64,000 nucleotides of DNA from Enterococcus raffinosus (GTDB lineage: Bacteria; Bacillota; Bacilli; Lactobacillales; Enterococcaceae). Position 1 is the stretch's first letter; every line of letters begins with the position of its first letter. Made by a program: the position numbers and the translations under genes. The notes beneath the pieces were generated by a model. It was not told the origin of the DNA and searched no databases. It worked only from the letters and a program-made list of their open reading frames with translations. Of this stretch, positions 59,666-64,000 are shown piece after piece. The stretch is taken from positions 1 through 64,000 of the forward strand of contig NZ_JXLA01000016.1 in NCBI RefSeq assembly GCF_001886185.1, given 5' to 3'.

Positions 59666-60358
59666 TTAAGAACCCGCATTAATGGCTTGATCCAAACGAA
59701 CTAGCCACGCTTCTTTATCTCCAGATAAATCAATGTTTGGCATATATTTTCCAGTATTTTTGTGATAAACCTCATTCAAGATAGTTGCACAGTCTGCATG
59801 TGGTAGGTTATGTCTTTTTTGTCCATCAAACCAGCTAATTCCTTTTTTTGTTCCTTGTCCAATCGTAATTAATGCTTGCATTTCAATTCCTCCTTGACTT
59901 GTTGTATTCCCTTCATTTTTAAACTGATCGTACCAATATTGCGCTTGTGTTGCTCGAACTGGTTGGTTGGGATTTGCGGGATGTTCATAAAAAGCAATAA
60001 AATATTCTGCTGCTTTTTTTACATCCGTCAATTTTGTAAAATCCCGAAATGAAATATAACTTAGATCTGGTCGTTGCGGATTACTGAACCATTGAAGCCC
60101 ATTCTCCATTTCAAATTGAATACGTTGGCACTGAGCATCTACAGTTTTGTAATTCATTCCAAGACTATTACACCAATCAATTAATTTTGATCCTGGTGTC
60201 CATTGGACCAAACCATATCCCCCATCTCCAGACCAGATATCAGGATTTAAACTACTTTCACTTTGAATATTTCCTAATATCCCAGCTACGGACTGTTTAG
60301 TCCAACCACGAGAAACTAAAAAATCCCAAACTTGTTTTGCTACTTCTCTTTGTCCCAA
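59666..60358 (-). CDS. Phage-derived lysozyme with tail-lysozyme domain
   Basis: 230 residues. The N-terminal domain (about 1-150) matches phage tail lysozymes: KQSVAGILGNIQSESSLNP, GGYGLVQWTPGSKLIDWC and FIAFYEHPANPNQP; the glutamate in QSES is the probable catalytic acid. A C-terminal domain of about 60 residues (GISWFDGQKRHNLPHADC to LVRLDQAIN) is shared with the next gene and is probably a wall-binding module. No signal peptide. Start TTG 60358 after GGAG. Confidence 0.85.
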   Translation of the reverse strand: MGQREVAKQVWDFLVSRGWTKQSVAGILGNIQSESSLNPDIWSGDGGYGLVQWTPGSKLIDWCNSLGMNYKTVDAQCQRIQFEMENGLQWFSNPQRPDLSYISFRDFTKLTDVKKAAEYFIAFYEHPANPNQPVRATQAQYWYDQFKNEGNTTSQGGIEMQALITIGQGTKKGISWFDGQKRHNLPHADCATILNEVYHKNTGKYMPNIDLSGDKEAWLVRLDQAINAGS

Positions 60359-60379
60359 TACAATTCACTCCTTTCATTT

Positions 60380-61057
60380 TTACGGTTTAGCATTAATTGC
60401 TTGGTCTAGCCTTACTAGCCAAGCTTCATCAGCACCTTTCATTTTCATGGTTGGCATGTCTTTACCATTATTTTCACGATAAATTCGATTTACGATTTCC
60501 TGACAGTCTTTATTTGGAAGATTGTGTCTTCTTTTTCCATCAAACCATGAAATTCCATTATTCATTTCTATAAAACATTGCGGTTGAACATCGCCTTTAG
60601 TGGCACCGTCTCCTGCTGCATTTCCGCCTTTTAACCGATAATAATAAACTGGCGGCCCGCCTAACCAACCTTCCGCTGCAGACGTTACAATCCCATTAAT
60701 GCCATAAGGTAAATACTTTGTAGCGTGAATAATTGTTTGATTATCAAGAAAAATCCCTGTATGTCCGTTATTTCCCGTGGACGAGCCTTTAGGACCTGAA
60801 ACGAAAATATCACCTTTACCTACTTGTTCTTTGGAGATTGGAATTAATAAACTACCTTCTAATCCATATAATGTTTCTGTATTTCCGTAATTTCCTCCGC
60901 TATTGTCCAAAAAACCGCCTGCTCTTAAAGCAGAAATGACAGCAGCAGAACAATCATACCTTGGTGGGGTTCCTGTTCCCCACGGTCTGACTTGTTCATA
61001 AACTACTTTACCTTCTCGATCCTTCATCCATTGAATCATTTTATTGATGTCACCCAT
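60380..61057 (-). CDS. Phage peptidoglycan amidohydrolase (Amidase_5/CHAP-like)
   Basis: 225 residues. The N-terminal NlpC/P60-type domain has the catalytic cysteine in PPRYDCSAAVISALR near residue 35 and histidine in NNGHTGIFLDNQTIIHAT near 98, as in bacteriophage peptidoglycan hydrolases of the Amidase_5 family. After a short linker comes the same C-terminal module as in the neighbouring lysozyme (GISWFDGKRRHNLPNKDC to LVRLDQAIN). No signal peptide; release needs the holin or cell lysis. Confidence 0.87.
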   Translation of the reverse strand: MGDINKMIQWMKDREGKVVYEQVRPWGTGTPPRYDCSAAVISALRAGGFLDNSGGNYGNTETLYGLEGSLLIPISKEQVGKGDIFVSGPKGSSTGNNGHTGIFLDNQTIIHATKYLPYGINGIVTSAAEGWLGGPPVYYYRLKGGNAAGDGATKGDVQPQCFIEMNNGISWFDGKRRHNLPNKDCQEIVNRIYRENNGKDMPTMKMKGADEAWLVRLDQAINAKP

Positions 61058-61135
61058 TAAAATTCCCTCCTTTATCTTGTTTATCTGTAATAAAGTGAAA
61101 AACTAACCCCTGTCGCCAAAATATGTGTCAAAACC

Positions 61136-61351
61136 TTATCCATGTTCTCCTATCCTCTCATTAATATGATTGACCGTTGTCTCAATTCTCTCTACTTGCT
61201 TGAGTGATTCCGTCAACTCGTCGATCGTGTGTAAATAGCGTTCTTCTCGCGCATTGTTTTGTTTCATCACCCATACTAAGAGAAAGACAAAAAGCACTGG
61301 AAATCCGATGCTTTCAGGATTATTGAGAAACGTTGAAATAAAATTATCCAT
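61136..61351 (-). CDS. BhlA/UviB-family holin-like peptide
   Basis: 71 residues: an N-terminal membrane helix (IGFPVLFVFLLVWVMKQNN, about 15-33) and a charged coiled-coil tail (REERYLHTIDELTESLKQVERIETT). This is the BhlA/UviB bacteriocin-secretion/holin-like pattern. It precedes two cell-wall hydrolases and would open the membrane for them. ATG follows GGTGAAGC. Confidence 0.82.
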   Translation of the reverse strand: MDNFISTFLNNPESIGFPVLFVFLLVWVMKQNNAREERYLHTIDELTESLKQVERIETTVNHINERIGEHG

Positions 61352-61616
61352 GCTTCACCAGCTTCCTAAAATTATTCTGTTTTCTTGTTCATTACTTCTT
61401 GGTCATTCAGAAGAACAATTGAATCTATACGTGATTTCGAAATTCTCTATCCACACTGAAAACGCACCATTTAACACCTGAAAATAGAAAAACTATCTAC
61501 CAAAAATCCTTCCGACCCCTTAAAATTGCTACTTCTTATTCGCCTTAATCTTTTACTTATACCTTCGTTTCTTCATACATTTCACCCCTTCCTGTTTGAT
61601 CTATCTAAACTATATA
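61352..61616 (-). promoter_or_regulatory. Leader of the lysis operon
   Basis: About 260 bases between the SOS-box promoter and the holin start. A strong site AAGGGGTGAAATGT near 61594 is followed by a seven-codon frame starting MKKRRYK, which suggests a leader peptide or a remnant of a lost gene. Confidence 0.4.
61403..61477 (-). CDS. Possible 24-residue leader ORF
   Basis: A GTG-initiated frame (LNGAFSVWIENFEITYRF core, ending CSSE) inside the leader of the lysis operon. It lacks a clear ribosome site and may be chance. Confidence 0.2.
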   Translation of the reverse strand: MLNGAFSVWIENFEITYRFNCSSE

Positions 61617-61630
61617 CGAACTTATGTTCG
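61605..61630 (-). promoter_or_regulatory. LexA (SOS) box at the lysis-operon promoter
   Basis: CGAACTTATGTTCG at 61617-61630 is a perfect CGAAC-N4-GTTCG box. On the minus strand it is followed at once by TATATAGT, a probable -10, so LexA would block transcription into the holin-lysin genes. Confidence 0.85.
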
Positions 61631-61652
61631 TTTTGTTGCCAAAAAAAAGACA

Positions 61653-62042
61653 TCAAATTCCTAGATGTTCAGCTAGCTCTTCGAAAAAGGCATCACGCAG
61701 TCGAATCACTTGCCGCTTGCTTAAAAAGACTTGATCTGCGACTAAGTCGAGCGTTCCTTTTTGCTTATTGGACATATACAAGCGTTCGATGATTTCTCTT
61801 GTTTCTTCAGTTGCCGTCTCTAAACACATTGAAATGATCTTTTGGTTTCGCTCTAAATTAATCAGCTGACGGTCTAAAGAGATAGAAATTAACAGCTTTT
61901 TATCTTTGGTCTCTTTATTTGAGTGTTGATGAGTCTCTTTACTACGGAAGAGCAGTTTTTCTTTTCTTTCTAAATAGTAGTCTTCCATTTTAGGATAATC
62001 CTGCAAAATGCCTTTTAAATAATCCTTCTTCCATTTTTCCAT
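61653..62042 (-). CDS. ArpU/RinA-like phage late transcription activator
   Basis: 129 residues. The helical C-terminal half (EIIERLYMSNKQKGTLDLVADQVFLSKRQVIRLRDAFFEELAEHL) is a sigma-4-like HTH, typical of ArpU/RinA/DUF722-type regulators that activate phage packaging and lysis genes. The lysine-rich N-terminal half is variable. It lies directly upstream of the SOS-box promoter and holin-lysin genes, and is divergent from the repressor. Confidence 0.8.
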   Translation of the reverse strand: MEKWKKDYLKGILQDYPKMEDYYLERKEKLLFRSKETHQHSNKETKDKKLLISISLDRQLINLERNQKIISMCLETATEETREIIERLYMSNKQKGTLDLVADQVFLSKRQVIRLRDAFFEELAEHLGI

Positions 62043-62188
62043 GGTCCTTCCTCCTTAAAATAACTATTACTTGAAGTATCAGAGAAATAGTAAATTATTT
62101 TTAATACTAAATTTCCTCTGAACCAACGTAAAATTCTTTTTTGTAGATTAATGGTAATACATTACGCGTACTATGTAAATCATTTTGT

Positions 62189-62239
62189 CGACATATCGTC
62201 TGTTTTTTATAGAAAATCTACGACATTTCGTGGTATTAT
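62189..62239 (+). promoter_or_regulatory. Repressor promoter with two candidate operators
   Basis: CGACATATCG (62189-62198) and CGACATTTCG (62221-62230) are near-identical imperfect palindromes 32 bases apart; the second overlaps an extended -10 (TGGTATTAT, 62231-62239) before the XRE gene. They are probable operators for the XRE protein. Confidence 0.55.
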
Positions 62240-62260
62240 AGGGAAGAAGGGAGTGGGACT

Positions 62261-62587
62261 ATGTTTGCACAACAATTAAAAAAATTAAGAAAAAGAACAC
62301 CTCACCTAACTCAGATGGACATGGCTAAAGAATTAGGGGTCGCTAAAACGACTTACGCTTCCTATGAACAAGGAAAACGAACGCCCGATATAGAGATGCA
62401 AAATAGGATCGCTGATTTTTTTAATGTGACTTTAGATTACTTGCACGGACGAGAACAAAAGTCTTCTTTTTCCACCAAACAGATGACTGTCGCGGCTCAT
62501 ATTGATGATGAAGTGACTGAGGAACAAATGGAAGATATTTTGAACTATATTGATTTTATTAAGCAGAAACACGCAAAGAAGGATTGA
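62261..62587 (+). CDS. XRE-family repressor (phage cI/ImmR type)
   Basis: 108 residues. The N-terminal HTH (LTQMDMAKELGVAKTTYASYEQGKRTPDIEM-like, residues 16-46; ADFFNVTLDYLHGR) is a standard XRE domain, followed by an acidic C-terminal helix (DDEVTEEQMEDILNYIDFIK). ImmR-type repressors are cleaved by ImmA partners. It is divergent to the ArpU-like gene and 4 bases before the ImmA gene. Confidence 0.88.
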   Translation: MFAQQLKKLRKRTPHLTQMDMAKELGVAKTTYASYEQGKRTPDIEMQNRIADFFNVTLDYLHGREQKSSFSTKQMTVAAHIDDEVTEEQMEDILNYIDFIKQKHAKKD

Positions 62588-62591
62588 TTGG

Positions 62592-63062
62592 ATGGATAAA
62601 GCAGAAAAATTAATGGCTCATTTTCCAGGAATCAATTATATTTTTGATCCAGCTATGCCAGATGGACAAAAAGGATTGTATATCGACAACCATGTCTATT
62701 TGAATCCACGCCAAACCTCTGAAGAATTGACCGATACAGTCGCGGAGGAGATCGCCCACTACTTGACTAGTTCCGGTGATATTACACCCCAGGATACCAA
62801 GGAAAAACGCAAACAAGAACAAAAAGCCCGTGATGTCGGAGCAACTTTGGTGGTATCTCCCCAAGACATCATTGACTGTTACAAAGAACGTTTCTCTACC
62901 GTTTGGGAATGCGCCGATTATTTGGGGATCAATAAGGATTCCTTAGAGCATGCCGTGAAAGTCTATGCCCGGATGTATGAGGATGGATTATCCTATAAAA
63001 ATTATCGCATTCTTTTCCGAGGAAATGGCACCATCGGAGTCATCGAATTTTTTGACGATTAA
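62592..63062 (+). CDS. ImmA/IrrE-like metallopeptidase
   Basis: 156 residues. The family motif appears as VAEEIAHYLTSSGD near residues 50-63, where a glutamate takes the place of the first histidine of HExxH; this EExxH form is common in phage ImmA-like proteins. ARDVGATLVVSPQDI and VWECADYLGI follow. In ICEBs1 and phages the ImmA protein cleaves the XRE repressor upon DNA damage. Start ATG 62592 is just after the repressor stop. Confidence 0.85.
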   Translation: MDKAEKLMAHFPGINYIFDPAMPDGQKGLYIDNHVYLNPRQTSEELTDTVAEEIAHYLTSSGDITPQDTKEKRKQEQKARDVGATLVVSPQDIIDCYKERFSTVWECADYLGINKDSLEHAVKVYARMYEDGLSYKNYRILFRGNGTIGVIEFFDD

Positions 63063-63063
63063 A

Positions 63064-63093
63064 AACGACCTTAGCTTATTCGCTAAGGTCGTT
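63064..63093. terminator. Bidirectional terminator
   Basis: AACGACCTTAGC (63064-63075) and GCTAAGGTCGTT (63082-63093) with TTATTC loop, between the ImmA gene and the next minus-strand gene. Confidence 0.92.
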
Positions 63094-63108
63094 GTTTTAT
63101 CCGCTGAT

Positions 63109-63342
63109 TTAAAAATTATTTTCAGGATCGACTAGTTCTCCATAACTAACAACCGTTGTAAAATCAATGAAATCTTCTGTTTCACTTTTGATGATTTTAA
63201 CGATCGCTGAATTGTTTAATTTATTCTTCACAATTCCTAGTTGTGTTTCCTTTTTATATTCGAAATATACTTCTTGTCCAATTGAGAAGCGCTCCCCTAA
63301 AAATGAGGGCTTTGGAGATTTGAATCCATAGGTGTTCGCCAT
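63109..63342 (-). CDS. DUF2187-like small protein
   Basis: 77 residues. FSIGQEVYFEYKKETQLGIVKNKLNNSAIVKI corresponds to the KOW-like beta domain of DUF2187, a small Firmicute protein family of unknown role. ATG 63342 is used because GGAGGA precedes it. Confidence 0.75.
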   Translation of the reverse strand: MANTYGFKSPKPSFLGERFSIGQEVYFEYKKETQLGIVKNKLNNSAIVKIIKSETEDFIDFTTVVSYGELVDPENNF

Positions 63343-63372
63343 TTGAATATCCTCCTTCAAATATTATAAAAA

Positions 63373-63396
63373 AAGAAGACCGTTTCCGATCTCCTT
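63373..63396 (-). terminator. Terminator of the cold shock gene
   Basis: A 9-bp stem with two wobbles (63373-63381 with 63388-63396) and minus-strand T run. Confidence 0.75.
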
Positions 63397-63419
63397 AGTC
63401 ATCCGTCAATAAACAATTA

Positions 63420-63620
63420 TTAGTCTTTAACGATGTTTGAAGCTTGTAAGCCGCGTTGGCCTTCTTCAACGTCAAACGTTACTGCTTGACCTTCGTCTAA
63501 AGATTTGAATCCGTCTCCTTGGATAGCTGAGAAATGTGCGAAAACATCATTTCCATCTTCTCCAGTGATGAAACCAAAACCTTTGTCTGCATTAAACCAT
63601 TTTACTGTACCTTTATTCAT
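63420..63620 (-). CDS. Cold shock protein of the CspA family
   Basis: 66 residues, the standard CSD length. RNP1 is KGFGFITG and RNP2 DVFAHFSAI; the rest ends in [10 protein letters not shown]. CspA-type proteins bind single-stranded RNA as chaperones. ATG 63620 follows GGAGG. A long AT-rich untranslated leader upstream fits csp genes. Confidence 0.93.
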   Translation of the reverse strand: MNKGTVKWFNADKGFGFITGEDGNDVFAHFSAIQGDGFKSLDEGQAVTFDVEEGQRGLQASNIVKD

Positions 63621-63936
63621 AGAAAGTACCTCCAATTACACATCAACTGTGTTTATTTTGTAATAAAAAATGACGTGTAAGAAAAAGTATCTTAAATTAT
63701 CTAGATAACTACCTAGTCACATATCAAAGTATTACTTAGTTACCATAACATGAATAAATCCTAAAAGCAAAAAAACATGAACATTTCTGCAAAACAATCC
63801 ATATAATATTAAGTTTTGATTCTTTTCCTTAATAACTCCATTTAAATCTTGTATTCTACTTTGTTTTCAGGACAAAAAAAGAACTTTCTCGGTTTTACTC
63901 CTCATTTACTAAAAGCGAACAATCCCTTTAGACAGA
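63621..63936. other. AT-rich region upstream of the cold shock gene
   Basis: About 315 bases without a recognisable gene; probably contains the long csp 5' leader and its promoter. No clear -35/-10 pair could be fixed. Confidence 0.45.
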
Positions 63937-63966
63937 AAAAAGCATGCAGCGGACTGCATGCTTTTT
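63937..63966 (-). terminator. Terminator at the right edge
   Basis: A perfect 13-bp stem (63937-63949 with 63954-63966) with CGGA loop, directly after the partial gene's stop. Confidence 0.92.
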
Positions 63967-64000
63967 TTATTCAGCCGTTTCTGCATAGAAGCCAATGCCT
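63967..64000 (-). CDS. 3' end of a gene running off the window
   Basis: The minus-strand frame ends GIGFYAETAE and a TAA stop immediately before a terminator. Too short to identify. Confidence 0.45.
   Translation of the reverse strand, partial: GIGFYAETAE

Noticed and set aside
61403-61477. Functional leader peptide in the lysis operon
   Set aside because: No ribosome site; listed only as low-confidence.
59666-63062. Complete prophage
   Set aside because: No integrase, terminase, portal, capsid or tail genes and no attachment repeats were visible within the window.
1-64000. CRISPR array, IS element or rRNA operon
   Set aside because: No regularly spaced repeats, transposase motifs or rRNA sequence were found anywhere.

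Overview
The window looks like chromosome from a low-GC Firmicute, most likely an Enterococcus. The evidence is moderately AT-rich DNA with strong AGGAGG-type ribosome sites, many PTS permeases with BglG/LicR-type PRD regulators, cre-like CcpA sites, Gram-positive LexA boxes, a lipoteichoic acid synthase and many universal stress proteins. Genus is inferred from gene content only; an avium- or casseliflavus-type species would fit. No rRNA, transposase, insertion sequence or CRISPR array was seen.

Layout. (1) 1-5.6 kb: a GntR-controlled locus (GntR, M20 dipeptidase, glycosylasparaginase, cellobiose-type PTS IIB/IIC/IIA). Matching operators before both transcription units suggest salvage of glyco-asparagine or a related amide conjugate. 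(2) 5.7-13.6 kb: queH, an LtaS-type synthase, an AraC regulator-glycosyltransferase-HAD phosphatase operon, a small SDR with an isochorismatase-fold hydrolase, CsbD, and two tiny divergent genes. (3) 13.6-18 kb: ascorbate-type PTS with SIS protein and PRD regulator. (4) 18.2-25.5 kb: LicR-type regulator, second cellobiose-type PTS, Xaa-Pro peptidase, M42 aminopeptidase and MalY/PatB C-S lyase, a sugar-transport plus peptide-trimming operon. (5) 25.7-31.6 kb: glutamate decarboxylase with DsrE protein, Na/Pi cotransporter, small membrane protein, adenine deaminase.

(6) 32-45 kb is the most unusual metabolic block: FGGY kinase, SDR, EtfA, EtfB and an alkyl-DHAP-synthase-like flavoprotein in one operon; a divergent RpiR regulator; a complete OpuC-type ABC transporter with a second SDR that has lost its catalytic tyrosine; GlpP; and a divergent MFS transporter. 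The MFS promoter carries a perfect cre match and a leader with a terminator and a competing antiterminator, which fits GlpP control. The substrate is unknown; a glycerol-like or phosphorylated three-carbon compound is an inference.

(7) 45-59.6 kb is a patchwork of small stress and accessory genes: five universal stress proteins, two MerR-type regulators (one with tandem HTH domains), M28 and C39 peptidases, an SOS-box-driven pair of small genes, a gene broken by an in-frame TGA, a tRNA-like RNA gene with its own promoter and terminator, and several candidate small RNAs. (8) 59.7-63.1 kb is a compact phage-derived lysis island: two peptidoglycan hydrolases sharing a C-terminal domain, a BhlA-like holin, a LexA box, an ArpU-like activator, and a divergent XRE repressor with an ImmA-like partner. 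No capsid, tail, terminase or integrase gene is visible. The window ends with a DUF2187-like protein, a cold shock protein and the 3' tip of another gene.
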